Source of the DNA: Doryteuthis pealeii
Taxonomy: Eukaryota; Mollusca; Cephalopoda; Myopsida; Loliginidae
Direction of reading: 5' to 3'
Assembly: GCA_023376005.1 (NCBI GenBank)
Contig: CM042139.1
Coordinates: 140,255,095 to 140,319,094, forward strand
DNA length: 64,000 nucleotides
Below, piece by piece: positions 21,125-32,882 of the stretch; the first letter of the stretch is position 1, and each line of letters starts with the position of its first letter. The notes beneath the pieces were generated by a model. It did not search any database. It was given only the letters and a program-made list of their open reading frames with translations, and was not told the DNA's origin. The position numbers were made by a program, and so were the translations under genes.

Positions 21125-21354
21125 TGTGTCAAAAAAGTACAAGTTTTTTGTACTTTTAACACACCTTGTATTCTGCAAAAAAATAACATTCCAGTCATTA
21201 ATTTTTCAGAATACAAGGTGTGTCAAAAAAGTACCTAGTTTAAAGCTGTATTTACCAAGATAGAAATGAATAATGAATGGAACGTTATTTTTTTTCACAA
21301 TACAAGGTGTGTCAAAAACTCCAAAAAGTCACGAAATTTTTTTTACACACCTTG
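21124..21354. mobile_element. Cluster of mariner-type terminal inverted repeats (MITEs)
   Basis: The phrase ACAAGGTGTGTCAAAAA and its complement occur five times. 21124-21166 is a small palindrome of it. 21164-21222 is a 59 bp piece bounded by ACACCTTGTATTCTG and its complement. 21165-21205 and 21270-21312 are inverted copies of one another. The last copy (TTTACACACCTTG) ends at 21354 inside a hammerhead SINE remnant. No transposase is present. The Tc1/mariner assignment is by terminal resemblance only. Confidence 0.65.
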
Positions 21355-21400
21355 AGAGGTGATACCTCGAAACACGTGTCTGTGGATTACTTATTTATTA
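21354..21400 (+). ncRNA. 5'-truncated hammerhead (family H1)
   Basis: Begins at GA of the core (21354-21355) and keeps stem II GAGGT-GAT-ACCTC, GAA, stem III ACACGTGT, H17 C21380 and stem I 3' strand TGTGG. The CTGAT part and the 5' strand of stem I are missing because a mariner-type repeat ends at exactly this point. Confidence 0.75.
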
Positions 21401-21529
21401 TATATATACTCCCACTTTGGTCGAGTACTTTAAATGGGGATTTAATTGTAAATTCACCGTTCTGGCGTGTAGCTAAACCTCGCTTTGTTTACAAATGTTT
21501 GAGGCCTCTAGTGAATTCATTTCCGCTTA

Positions 21530-21702
21530 GAAATGTAGCAATTAAATATTCTCCTATATTTGACAGCTGCCTCTGGCCGCACGGGTAAGAGGATTGGTGA
21601 ACGAAAGTTCATTCGGGTCTCAAACCCGGCCAGGGGTAGCTGTTAATGTATAACCGCACTGATGATAGGTGATACCTCGATACACGTGTCTGTGGATTAC
21701 TT

Positions 21703-21710
<8 letters not shown>
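21530..21710 (+). mobile_element. tRNA-headed SINE with hammerhead (family H1), second copy
   Basis: Starts with TGTAGCAATTAAATATTC as in the copy at 2797. The tRNA-like head spans 21565-21642, with GCTGCCTCTGG at one end pairing with CCAGGGGTAGC at the other over eleven positions, and a box B-like CGGGTCTCAAACCC. The ribozyme follows at 21654-21695 and the element ends in (AT)n at 21711. Confidence 0.75.
21654..21695 (+). ncRNA. Hammerhead ribozyme, two core or stem-base defects
   Basis: Stem I CCGCA / TGTGG, CTGATGA 21659-21665, stem II AGGT-GAT-ACCT with a T-C mismatch at its base, then GAT instead of GAA (A14 changed), stem III ACACGTGT, H17 C21690. The A14 change should abolish or strongly reduce cleavage. 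Confidence 0.75.
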
Positions 21711-21748
<38 letters not shown>

Positions 21749-22285
21749 CCTTATCTCCATTTATTCTTTTTGTTCCCTTTGTTCTTCTCTGGAGGCTGAT
21801 ATGTCATTAAACAAAGAAACCAAACAAAACCAAATCATCCTCTTTATCTTATCATCTCGTCTTTGACTCTGGCAACATTTTTTTTAGAAACCTTACAACA
21901 TCACGCTTACTTTGACTAATATTTAATTGCAGTTGGTGGCACATATAAGTTGTCTTTTGGTGATGATGGCAGGATAATGTGGTAGTGGTGATCTGACATC
22001 CAATTTCCCAAACTGTCAGAGTCGTTTCCTTTTTAATTTACAAAAACGTAAACTGATGATTTTCTTTTAAATTTAAATATCTACATTTAAAAGGCCAACA
22101 CGAAATGTTTTGTATATAGGTATCACCATGTATAATTATCACATTTGGTCGATAATTTTCTTAATATGAATTTCAACACAAACAAATCTAAGAATTTTAA
22201 TTTATACAGAGTATCCGAACCCAAAGTAGTGATTTATTTAATTGTTGGTATTATTAAGCAGTACCGATGTCGTATACAGATATAC
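21711..22285. other. (AT)n tract followed by unrecognised DNA
   Basis: AT tract to about 21747, then AT-rich sequence with no motif-bearing frame. Confidence 0.5.
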
Positions 22286-22289
22286 ACTG

Positions 22290-22572
22290 AAAACGCGTGG
22301 TGTAATGGTTAAAGTCATGGGAAATGGACTCGTCGCCCGAGTTCAAATCCTGGACGTGGTAATTGCATTTCACTTAGCGTTAATACCTTTGGGAAAGGTA
22401 TGAATCCTACTCTCCCTCAAGCTATGGTTAAATAGCAGGGCAGACAAGGTTCTTTAACCATGGCTAGGCAACCAGTCTAGGAGAAGGAAAACTCTGAATT
22501 CAAATCTGTTAAACTCCGCTTAAGAAATTGACCTTGTGTCACATCCTGCTCGTGCGGAGGGGTCGGTAAATA
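22290..22572 (+). mobile_element. SINE-A, best-preserved copy
   Basis: Head GCGTGGTGTAATGGTTAAAG (box A), box B GAGTTCAAATCC, body TTGCATTTCACTTAGCG, TAATACCTTTGGGAAAGG, CAGTCTAGGAGAAGG, end CTGCTCGTGCGGAGGGG. Use this copy as the reference for the family. Confidence 0.92.
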
Positions 22573-22594
22573 TATATACACTGAAAGTTATGTA

Positions 22595-22885
22595 GGTGTA
22601 CTTAGGGTAATGGTTATCATATTAGGAAAAGGAATCGGTGACCCGACTTCAAATGTTGGACGTAACCTTTTGCGTTTCCATCCTTGCTAACGCCCTTGGC
22701 AAAGGTATAAATACATTGTTTTTCCACCCAGCTATGTAGAAAAAAGTAACTCACCCTTGGTTATGTTTCTTTTCTAAATTTGTTCAGACAACCAGTAAAA
22801 CTATGAATTCAAACTAGCAGTCACCAATTTAAAAATTTCCTTGTGCCAAATGCTTCCCGTGGTGATGGGGTTGGGTAAATACAGT
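22595..22885 (+). mobile_element. SINE-A, diverged copy in tandem
   Basis: Directly follows the copy at 22290. Head with GGTAATGGTTATCATATTAGG, weak box B CTTCAAATGTTGG, and GGCAAAGGTATAAATAC in the body. Strongly diverged. Confidence 0.75.
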
Positions 22886-22977
22886 GCATTATTCTTTTGC
22901 CCAAAATGAACCATGGGTCCAAATGGACCAAAATCAATATTATTTTGCAAGCAATTATATTGTTTCAATGTTTTTAA

Positions 22978-23173
22978 ATGATTGTGAACCATAACTCTGA
23001 AAACTTTATTTGTATTAAGAATCGTAATTTGAAGCCATGATTATTTACATATGATTAATATTGAATATCAATTGTTATTATTGATATTCAATATTAATCA
23101 TATGTAAATAATCATGGCGTCAAATTACGATTCTTAATACAAATAAAGTTTCAGAGTTATGGTTCACAATCAT
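22978..23173. repeat. Foldback element, arms of 93 bp, no ribozyme
   Basis: Arms 22978-23071 and 23081-23173 are almost perfect reverse complements, with outer ends ATGATTGTGAACC and its complement. No hammerhead core is present, unlike the other foldbacks, so this may be a DNA-transposon MITE. Confidence 0.9.
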
Positions 23174-23379
23174 TTTATACAGGTAAACACGCCATACATA
23201 ATTGCAAAATAAATATTTTAAGAATCATTGTAATGATAAAGTTTACAATTATTTTAAATAGGAAATCACTTCATATGTAGTTAGATTATCAGTGCAAATG
23301 AAGTTAAACATTTAAAACATTATCTCGAACAGTTCTATTTGATCCATAAATGTGGCCCTAACACTCTGGGTTAGGAATA

Positions 23380-23640
23380 TTGGAGGCGCGTGGTGTAATG
23401 GTTATCCTTGTACGACAAACTGGAGTTTAAAATCCTGGACGCGGCTATTTCTATTGCACTAATACCACAGGGAAATGTAGGAATCTAACTATTCTCCCTC
23501 CAGCTATGGGTAAACTGAACTTTTTAACCTTGGTATGACAACCGGTCTAGGAGAAGGAAAGCTTTGAATTCAAACCAAAGGGGCCCCCTCGTTAACAAAA
23601 ACTAATTTGAGAGCTCATCCTCCTCCTCGTAATAATAATA
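23380..23640 (+). mobile_element. SINE-A copy
   Basis: Head GGAGGCGCGTGGTGTAATGG, box B region GAGTTTAAAATCC, body TCCCTCCAGCTATGGG and TCTAGGAGAAGGAAAG. The end is altered by a tandem 'CTCCTC' run. Confidence 0.85.
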
Positions 23641-24011
23641 TCAAGAAAACGGAAAAATCTGAATTCAAACCAACTTTACTTCATTTAAGATTTAAGTTAT
23701 TGAGAGGTTTTCTACATATGCACAATGATACATTCGTGACCATATCCCCGTAGTTTTGTCTAGATGTGTAGACCTGAAGAATGGGAAAAGATGAAAGACT
23801 TATTGAATTATTTGGAGAGAACAGCAAAGTTTTGGAACAATAATCTAAGTGTTGTACTTATTACTGACACATATGTAACGATTCTAAGAAACCTTCTAAG
23901 AAATTGGAGAAACATAAAATCTATGAAATAATTAAATTTTTCCAGAGGACAACAGAAGTGAGATAATCTGGAACGCTTAGGAAAATGTCAGCGTTATTAG
24001 GAGATTGCAGT

Positions 24012-25428
24012 CTCTTGATCTCAATTTAAAGCCAAAAGTGTCAACTAGTATGAAACACCAATGAGTATAAATTAGATGATTTCGACTGCAGTAATATTAA
24101 AGTCTATGCTAGTAGTAAGGAAATGCCGAGAGAGATTTGTAGGCGCAATAACGATCGAAAACTTCTCTGATGACGACACAATAAAACAGAAACAAAATTG
24201 ATCGTAATAAAATAGCAATAATTCAAAGGGAAGTTTTAATGAAAACACGGGAAATATTGAGTAAGCTGTATGAATGTCTAGAACGTTTTGTATTAGTTCA
24301 AACGAATGAGAAGCTGGACACCGGACAAAATGTATACTGACTGAAAATAGAATTGCAACACTTTGAATATCTATAACAATGGACTCAGTATGGAACAAGC
24401 AACTAATATAGCTGAATTACAGTAAATGATCGCATATATAATATTTGATTTCACTGCTTCACATATAAATGTTCGCATACACAAACTTATGATTCCATTG
24501 GTTCCAATATAAATAATCACATATCAAATGTTATGATTCCATGGGTTAAAAAATAAAGGATCACATATACAAAATCACCGATTCCATTGGTTACCAAATA
24601 AATAATAATATACACAAAGCTATGATTCCTTTGGTTCACATAAAATGAATGATCACATACAAAATGAGGAATCCATTGGTTCCCAAATAATTATATGATC
24701 GCATATACAAAAGTCCACTAGTTCAAAAATAAATGATCACATATGCAAAGTGATGATTCCACTGGTTCAAAATAAATGATCATATATTTGAAACTATGAA
24801 TCCACTGGTTCACATATAAATGACCACATATACAAACTATCATTCCACTGGTTCCAAAATAAATGATCGCACATACAAAACTGTGAGTCCACTGGTTCCA
24901 AAATAAATGATCACATATGCAAAATGATGAGTCCACTGGTTCAAAATAAATGATCACACATACGAAACTATGAATTCACTAGTTCGCAAATAATTGACCA
25001 CATATACAAACTGGTTCCAAAATAAATGATCACATATGAAGAACTATGAGTCCACTGGTTTCAAGAAAAATGATTGCACATACAAAACTGTGAGTTCACT
25101 GGTTCCAAATTCAATGATCACATATACAAAACGATAAATCAACTGGTTCATAACTAAATGATAACATATATAAAACTACTCAATATTTCCCCTGTTTTCA
25201 TTAAAACGTCTCCTTGAATTATTTCTATTCTATTATGATCAATTTTGTTTCTTTTTTATTATGTGTCATCATCAAAGAAGTTTCCGATCGTTATTGCGCC
25301 TACAAATCTCTCTCGGCATTTCTTTACTACTATCATAGACGTTAATATTACTGCAATTGGAATTATCTAATTTATACTCATTAGTGTTTTACACCAGTCG
25401 ACACTGTTGGCTTTAAATGGAGATCAAG
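24012..25428. mobile_element. Foldback transposon-like element with a minisatellite loop
   Basis: Left arm 24012-24262 and right arm 25181-25428 are about 250 bp inverted repeats (for example TAGGCGCAATAACGATCG against CGATCGTTATTGCGCCTA). Everything between them is a minisatellite of about 40-45 bp units. Each arm contains a TGATGA ... GAAAC layout resembling a dead hammerhead, with no convincing stem II. No transposase. Total length 1.4 kb. Structurally it resembles foldback (FB) elements, where long inverted repeats enclose tandem repeats. Confidence 0.85.
24425..25175. repeat. Minisatellite, about 17 units of 40-45 bp
   Basis: Unit approximates AAATAAATGATCACATATAC plus AAAACTATGATTCCACTGG plus TTCC. 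Units differ by indels, so no long reading frame is maintained. The 79-codon minus frame at 24718-24957 is a by-product of the repeat. Confidence 0.92.
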
Positions 25429-25649
25429 AGTCCACTGGTTTCAAATTAAACCGAGCCAAACCAAACCTAATCGATATACCTATGTATATTAATGTATGTG
25501 ATGTGCTCTACCGTCGATCTCAACCTATAATAAACACCTGACACTGGTACAGAGAATTAATATTTCATTAAATAAACCCCCTCCAAATTGTCTGTATTAT
25601 ATTGTGAATATCAATACATTGTGTCAGCACTACTCTATCGATGCACAAC

Positions 25650-26010
25650 TTGGACTATACTGAAACGTTTAGAGAAGAGCCTAGATGAGAACTACACAAA
25701 GATGCTGCCTTCTAGTTTAAACAAATCTGCGAAAGAGCACCCCACGAAAATGTCAGCTGGATAGTCACTTACCTTCTATCACACAAAATAAATAAGACAA
25801 ACAAAACATCCTGGACACAGCTGGAGAAGCAAGGCTGAACTCACAAGTGACATTCTCCAGTCGAAACATTCAAATAGACAAACCAGTGTAGACCGAACAG
25901 CAAAACCTACATCAAACAATTCAGTACGGATATTGGATGCCGTGTTGAAGACCTATCAGGAGTGATGATCGATAGAGACGCGTGGCGAAAGTCATGCGAG
26001 TCCTTGCTGT
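25650..26010 (+). pseudogene. LINE C-terminal fragment
   Basis: Plus-strand frames give LKRLEKSLDENYTKMLPSSL and KSAKEHPTKM, then CWRS-like and SVDRTAKP-like pieces, then FSTDIGCRVEDLSGVMIDRD and WRKSCESLL. These are the thumb and C-terminal blocks of the RTE-like LINE ORF, broken by stops and frameshifts. Confidence 0.8.
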
Positions 26011-26770
26011 CAGAAATATTAAATCATGTGCAATTGCATGGAATGGTAAACTTATTAATTCTCCTGAAACAAAAATTGCTAGAAATAATCATATCTAAAA
26101 AAACGAAACAAATGAAAACTAAGAAATATACACATAATTGCATGGATATGCTTATAAAATCTTCAATACCCACAGTGCAGGATCATTGACTGTTTGTTAA
26201 ACTTATAACCCAGCGGTCCGACTTTACAAGACCGAGCCAAACAACAACGATCAGTATTATTGCTACTACAACACCTATTCTTATCGCTCGCCTATCCCTG
26301 GCCATTGATTTTCGAGAATCGCTTGATTGAAATGTCTGCAGAGTCGATCAGATTGTGTTTGCTGATACAAGTGCACGCTCGTTGGCCCGTGAACTGCAAC
26401 AGCAGTCGTGATCAGGGTTTTCGGATTAATACCGAGCAGACATCATGTTATTCATTGGCAAGGGTTGGAGGTTTAGTCGGCTCGGGCGATAAAACACGAA
26501 GATGTTACCGCGGCCGGGTTGTAACCCTAATGACAATATGTCAACTTTTCGGAGTGTTGTGCCACTTCGTAGGCGCCCGGGACTTTGTATACACATATAG
26601 GGATGGGCATTTGTTTATCTATGGACATAAGCGTGATATTGTCCGCATTTGTCAATGTGTGGGCTTATACTTATTTGCTCTACGCGGAATAGAAGAAAAT
26701 GTGTTCACCTGTATATATTGCACAATAGAAATAATGGTAGAGATGTATTGTTAAAATGGCATGTAAGATT
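26011..26770. other. Unrecognised DNA with a 164-codon open frame of doubtful meaning
   Basis: A plus-strand frame at 26260-26754 is open for 164 codons and not repetitive. I recognise no domain, the composition is erratic, and no splice or promoter context is clear. The block is somewhat GC-richer around 26340-26600. It is kept as a region, not as a gene. Confidence 0.3.
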
Positions 26771-26960
26771 TTATAAGTATGTATTGACCCAACCTATCCG
26801 CCAAGTGTATAATGTGACACAAGGTCAATTTCTAAGTGTGGAAAACCTTGTTTGAATTCATAAATGTATTTCTCTTAGACTGATTACCTGATGCAAGGGC
26901 AGTGTATTCTACTATTTATCCATAGCTAGGTGGAGAGCAGATAGATATATGGCTTTTTCC
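26770..26960 (-). mobile_element. SINE-A 3' part, diverged
   Basis: The minus strand carries the block TCCACCTAGCTATGG and the TCTAAGAG and AATTTC phrases of the SINE-A 3' half. The head is lost. Confidence 0.55.
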
Positions 26961-27277
26961 AAAGCATTAGTTTGAGGTTCCCTTTTATTTATATAGTGAT
27001 TTCGAGATTAAGGAGAAGTACCTGGCGAAAAACAGCAAAACATGTTCACATATGAATGTAATGATGTTTTCATTCTAACCCAACGATCCATATAAATGGA
27101 TGACCAAAACATGGAAACCACTTTGTCTGTTAATCCCACAGGATAGAAACTGTTAGTCACAGGGTGCCCTTGACTCTTTATCTACGCTATTCCAACTAAG
27201 ATCTATTTCTATCTACATATATATGTACCTATGTATATAGATATATGTGCGTGTTTATGTACATGTATCTTTATATA

Positions 27278-27280
<3 letters not shown>

Positions 27281-27338
<58 letters not shown>

Positions 27339-27342
27339 TGTT
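27281..27342. repeat. (TG)n microsatellite
   Basis: TG tract with one GG break. 27343-28170 has nothing recognised. Confidence 0.98.
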
Positions 27343-28168
27343 ATGTAACATTTAAACTAAAAACATGTAATACGTAATTATGATCTTGGATATAATTTCA
27401 AAATCAGTCAAATGATATCTAATATACTGTATGTTCATAGTAAAAGACAAATACCAATTTCGTTCCATGAAGGAAAAACAGTTTCAATAAAAGAAGCTAA
27501 ATTATATCTAATATGTTGACAAGTAGAAAAATACTTATCTAACTACGTAGAAATTGTATGATTTCTCCGACTAGAAATAAATTTGAACATAATCCTGTTG
27601 GGCTAAATCTAAAATATGCTTTGTAAATGTCTCCTATTTGACAAAAACTAGTAAGAATGTTCTAAAGTACTAAAAGAATGACGGTATATCCTCTTCTTTG
27701 TCTAATTCTCCTCTACTTCCTTCAAATTCTTCTTAAAACAAAGAAATAAAGATAACTATGAGATATGGTTGTAAATTATTTTTAATTGATTAAATCCGAA
27801 AACGGAAGTCAGGTGCTTATAAGGAATGAATGAGAGAGTCAACAAAGGATACCAATGTAATATATATTGAGAATTATGAAAACATACGTGAGGTTTTATA
27901 TGGTGTGTATAGACTTAAGATGTAAATGTGAAAGGAATGGCTAATCAATCGTATTTAGAATGAAAGGTAGTCACGTGTTTAGATGTAATACCACATGATA
28001 CTCACACCTCTTAAGATGATAGATAGGTTTGATTAGCTACTTTTATCACGTTAACGTCTGAGGATTATGAACACCATGTGAAATTTCAATTAACGGACTG
28101 CAAGTATTCATAATCATTATATTTGTATTTTTACAGTTAAAAAATCTAAGAAGATCTTATTTGCATTT

Positions 28169-28170
<2 letters not shown>

Positions 28171-28207
<37 letters not shown>

Positions 28208-28298
28208 TATATATATTATATATATGTGTGTGTGTGTGTGTGTATGTGTTGTGTGTGTGTATATTATATATATATATATATAAGAAATGCAAATGATC

Positions 28299-28345
<47 letters not shown>

Positions 28346-28362
28346 TATATATATATGAGAGA
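28171..28362. repeat. (AT)n/(TG)n compound microsatellite with short inverted flanks
   Basis: AT tracts with ATATTAT breaks around a TG tract. TTGCATTTCCTATAT and ATAAGAAATGCAA on the two sides are a small inverted pair. Confidence 0.95.
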
Positions 28363-28544
28363 GAGAGTAAGGATGCTATATCTATAAGTAAACCGTGCTC
28401 AATATCAGGATAGAGCATATATATGCAAGTTAATTTAGCGTGGACATGGATTCAGTGGCCCCTGGTTACTGACAGTTTTTCGCCGTTTATTTCCTAGTTG
28501 AGTAACATGATATTACTGTTTTTTCTGTGTCACTCATGGTTGGC

Positions 28545-28715
28545 ACAATCAATTCGAATGAAACCGGTAACTCAGCTGCTTTTCTTGAATATCAGCCCAA
28601 TTAAATTCTTAGTTTCATTATTCTTTCATGCTTCAAAAATCCCCAGGTCATTCATTATTTTTTTAATAACATTTTCATCAAATAAGTAAAGCATATACGA
28701 AACCCTAACAATTTA
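28545..28715 (+). repeat. Direct repeat of unknown class, copy 1
   Basis: Diverged direct repeat of 29525-29680 about 975 bp away. Shared phrases are AACTCAGCTGC / AGTCAGCTGC, TTCATGCTTCAAAAA / TTCATGTTTCAAAAA and CATCAAATA. The 28720-29520 interval is AT-rich with no recognised gene. Confidence 0.6.
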
Positions 28716-29524
28716 AAAAAGAATATTTACATAAAAACTCGTAAACAGTTTTTTTTAAATACGCCCTGAGATACTAATTAGATATCAATTGTTTTCTCTA
28801 TAAAACTCACTAATTAACTCTTACGCAGTAGTTTACCAAAAACCCATTTAATAAGTCTGGTGGTATATTTAATACTGCCGGAGACACTTTGGGTAATGAC
28901 CATCATGCTAAGGCCCCGACACCACGTTCGACCCCATAGTCATCATCTTATGAAGACTATATTGAGATCTAGCCCACATTAAACCCCCACACACACCCTA
29001 TCCTTTCTACAATTCTCAAAGTCCAAGGTAGACCCTATTAGGAAGGGAGATACACTTTATCCTCAATTCTTTAAAACGTCCAAGGTGGATACAATTGAAA
29101 ATTAAATACCCTCCAATCATCCCGTTTTCCTCCTTTAAAACGCTAACCATACATAATACTACTAAAATAACGTTTAGAAGTAATGTTATACCTATACCCA
29201 TTCTCATTACTCAACATACAAAACTATATAAATTAAATTACCAACGATTCTTTACAATTTTAGAATTATCCAATCGGTTACAAGAGTGCTACATCAATTT
29301 CTTTAGATACCACTAAACCTCATTTAGTTATGAGATTACAAGACAACTTATTAGTTCTCCCGAGTAAACAATTTTCCAAACCACTTTCTAATAAAAATCA
29401 ATTAACGTCAGTTTTTTTTTTTTACATCAAGTCAAAATTAGTTACCATACTTTCTAAACCGGAAGCTAACAACTGAGAGTTACTATATAAATCTCATTAA
29501 ATTACTCTCAATTACACAATCAAT

Positions 29525-29677
29525 CGGAACGATTCTGGTAAGTCAGCTGCATTTCCTGAATGTCGGCACATTTGAATTCTTTGATTCACTATTCATTCAT
29601 GTTTCAAAAAACCCTTTACATGAATTTTTTTTTTAATTTTGTCATCAAATATGCGAAGCATACGCAAAACCCTTACA

Positions 29678-29680
<3 letters not shown>
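29525..29680 (+). repeat. Direct repeat of unknown class, copy 2
   Basis: See the copy at 28545. It ends at a (CT)n tract. Confidence 0.6.

Positions 29681-29768
<88 letters not shown>
29681..29768. repeat. (CT)n/(AT)n microsatellite
   Basis: CT then AT tract. Confidence 0.98.
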
Positions 29769-29769
<1 letters not shown>

Positions 29770-29772
<3 letters not shown>

Positions 29773-31160
29773 GAGTATCTTCGTATATTATTAATTATAC
29801 ACCAATTCTAATTCAGCCTTTTGTAAATCTACGAAACTTGGCTGTTCGATCCTTTTCGGATACTCCGTACTAGGGATCTAGTGTCACTTCCTACCCATGG
29901 CGAAAGGGGTGGGTAAATACCTACTACTACCAAAGCCAAAAAAGTATGTAATTGGAGAATGTTCATTTATATTTTTGATTCATATTATTTTGTTTAATTT
30001 ACAATTCTTTTGTTGGGGCCAAGTTTCGTTTCAATTATATATGCCCAGCCAGTCTTATATTTCCTTCATTCATTTATTGCGTAATAAAAAGCCAAGCAAA
30101 CATTCTCTAAGTGTATTAATTTCATCATAATCTTCAGGGGTAGGTGTAACTGTTTCCTCTGCCTTGGTTAAAAATAATGATAGCATTTCTTTCCGCCTAC
30201 AATAAAAATGTAATATTGGTATATTTGAAAATTTACTTGTTATATTAAAAACTATAAAGTAAATAAATATGGGAATTGAACAGTTATTTTGAATAATTAG
30301 AAACATACAAACTCAAACTTTTATTCTTTCGTTTTAAACTTGAGAATATGTTTATATTTATTTCCATTTGTAGCGAGAGTTTTTATTAGAAGAACTGGGT
30401 AAGTGACACTTTGATCCTCGGTGGGTTCACTTTCAGCCTGGATAAAAATTCCGGGTAGCTAAAAATTTGAATAGCAAAAAGTAAAAATACATTTCTTTTC
30501 ACTAAAAGTTGCATGCTAAACTTGACATTTTGTCCATATTCATCGCGTTGAACAAACTATGTTTTTGCCTATTTTTTTAACCACAGACTTCTTCATATAT
30601 ATTTCCTATCTAGTTATCATAGGTAAACACTTTTGTTGTTCATTACATTTTAGTGAATTTTGTACTAATCAAACTTGTATTTGTAGCAGTCATTTACTAA
30701 GTTTGCCTGACACAAATCCAGAATATAGTTCATCCAATGAGATTTCAACACTCAAGCAACGGATTGCTAGTCTCGCTTGCTAGTACTTATACCATAGCTG
30801 CAGTACAAGGAATAAAGGACAGAAACGTTAACCTCTCAGTAATATTTATCAACTTATGCATCTTCACAGAAACATCGTTCATTGTTACTAGCTTAAAATC
30901 ATACTTGTATATATGGTCTTCAGCTAATATATATACCGGAAATATTTTTTATTTTAATTTTTTAATTGTTTACTAATATTCACTGAACAAGAAAAATGAT
31001 TTTTGACATAACTTGAAATTTGACTTACAGTTTGTGTTTATATAAAATCAGTTGTTAGAGAGTCAGTGGAATGTTTGATTTATTTATCAATGTCGTGAGA
31101 GTGACATTGAATTAAATGTTTATTAGTTTTTGTTTAAATTAGACTGATCGCAATAAATAA
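29770..31160. other. Unrecognised AT-rich DNA
   Basis: Several 70-80 codon frames without motifs. Nothing shared with the rest of the window. Confidence 0.4.
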
Positions 31161-31163
31161 CTC

Positions 31164-31180
31164 ATATATATATATATATA

Positions 31181-31271
<91 letters not shown>

Positions 31272-31503
31272 TAATTGTGTTGAAGACTGACAATATATGA
31301 ACTAATTCTTAAGTAAGTATACATCACGTGCAAAAAAATAAATTAAGTTACAAATGATATTTGTGTGATTTTCTAAATATATTTTATTAGGAATATTTAT
31401 TTTTAAATGGCATCAGCAGGCTATTTAATGAAAACTTTCGTTGTTATAGAAACAACAGATATATTTACTTTGAGTGTCGTCACAAATGAATTTTCTCTCT
31501 CCC

Positions 31504-31563
<60 letters not shown>
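31164..31563. repeat. (AT)n tracts at 31164-31267 and 31502-31563
   Basis: Two long AT tracts with an unremarkable 230 bp interval. Confidence 0.95.
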
Positions 31564-31566
<3 letters not shown>

Positions 31567-31569
31567 CAA

Positions 31570-32395
31570 ACTCACGTTCTGATGCTCAGTGGACTGTGTA
31601 GTACCCCTTCACTGCCATTACTCCTGAGTCAAATCTGATCTTGAGTGGTAATACGTGTTAAGTCTCATCTATGGTTCAATTTGATTTTTTTAAAATTATT
31701 TTTTATTCGATAGGACCGTGTACACAATATCCAAACTCTTCGAAGCCACTACACAAAACATATAAATATGAATGTATAATGTATGTGATTCCCTAACCTC
31801 TAGGTCTCAAATAACCCTAGAAGGGTCGACATGTCATTGAAATTAATCAATCACTCAGTCGTCTTAAAATTATTTTAATAAAACGTTTATATGTCTCATT
31901 TTTTTTTTATCTCCCGTTTTGAAGATCACATGCCCGTATATGGCAATCGTATCTTTGCACTCCTTCCTCAATATTCTAAAACAGTGGCTCTAGTAAGTTT
32001 GAAGGGACAGTCTGCTGACACATGTGCATTTGACGGAATTCATAGATTCAATCAATCCGAATGAGCAAGTTAATTTCCTTGCGTAAACATCCGAACCGAA
32101 CAGCAATCCTGTTATAAGAGGAGAGTCATAGTTGGGTTTGGTAGGTTGGGTGTGTATCAACTTCTGGCAGGATACAGTGTGGTGGAGTGGGGAAGTATAG
32201 GTCGACAAACTCTTCATACGCAAGAAACGCCAGTGTATGTGTTCTGGGGTTTCAGGGTGAGGTGATGATACAGATTGTTTGAGGTAGGGTAAATGTGAAG
32301 GCTCAGTGGGCAGTGAACGCTACTAAAATAAACAAAGACGATGAAGAAAGTGCGATAGAATAGAAATCGATATCTCTTTATTTCTCTCTTTTACT
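31570..32395. other. Unrecognised DNA
   Basis: Includes a 77-codon minus frame at 31990-32223 with no recognised domain, in slightly GC-richer sequence. No gene call is possible. Confidence 0.35.
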
Positions 32396-32398
32396 ATT

Positions 32399-32450
32399 TG
32401 TCTTCTTCTTCTTCTTCTTCTTCTTCTTCTTCTTCTTCTTCTTCTTCTTT
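32399..32450. repeat. (CTT)n microsatellite
   Basis: About 16 perfect CTT units. Confidence 0.98.
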
Positions 32451-32689
32451 GTAAAGATATCTCAAATAAAGCGTCGAATAGTCACATTTGAAAGAAAATA
32501 AATTGATACGTACTAGAAAAATTATTAAAAGGAAATTGTTGAACAGTTTTGCGTTAACACATTATTAATATTGGTAACTATACGTCTATTCGTGAATATG
32601 AATTATTACTCTAACATTTTTAAAGGCGCCTTTTCACCTATTAGTAATTGTATCAAGTATCATTATATTCAGATTAAATTTGTAGTATT

Positions 32690-32830
32690 GTGCTCCTTGT
32701 GTACCGGTTATCGTTGTAGGACGTGGAGTCGAGTTCTCGAATTCAAATCCTGAACGAGGTTGTTTGCAATTCACATAACATTAATACTCTATGGAAAGGT
32801 ATGCATCCAAATATTGTAACACATCACTTT
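32690..32830 (+). mobile_element. SINE-A 5' part
   Basis: Box A-like TGTACCGGTTATCGTTG, box B ATTCAAATCCTGAACGAGG, and TTTGCAATTCACATAAC. Truncated at 32830, next to the mariner relic. Confidence 0.75.
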
Positions 32831-32882
32831 ATAAGTCGCGGGCCTAAACAATAAAACAACAACTTTTAGGCAAAATTCGACT

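Noticed and set aside
20841..21263. A 140-codon open frame
   Set aside because: Its middle is an (AT)n tract and its end is mariner-type terminal repeat sequence.
24718..24957. A repetitive 79-codon open frame on the minus strand
   Set aside because: It is one frame through the minisatellite. Neighbouring units have indels that break it.
24425..25175. Possible CRISPR-like array
   Set aside because: Units are contiguous and diverged with no spacer structure, and the DNA is clearly eukaryotic.
26260..26754. A non-repetitive 164-codon open frame on the plus strand, the longest in the window
   Set aside because: No recognisable domain, unusual composition, no clear start context or splice sites, and it lies in relic-rich DNA just after a LINE fragment.
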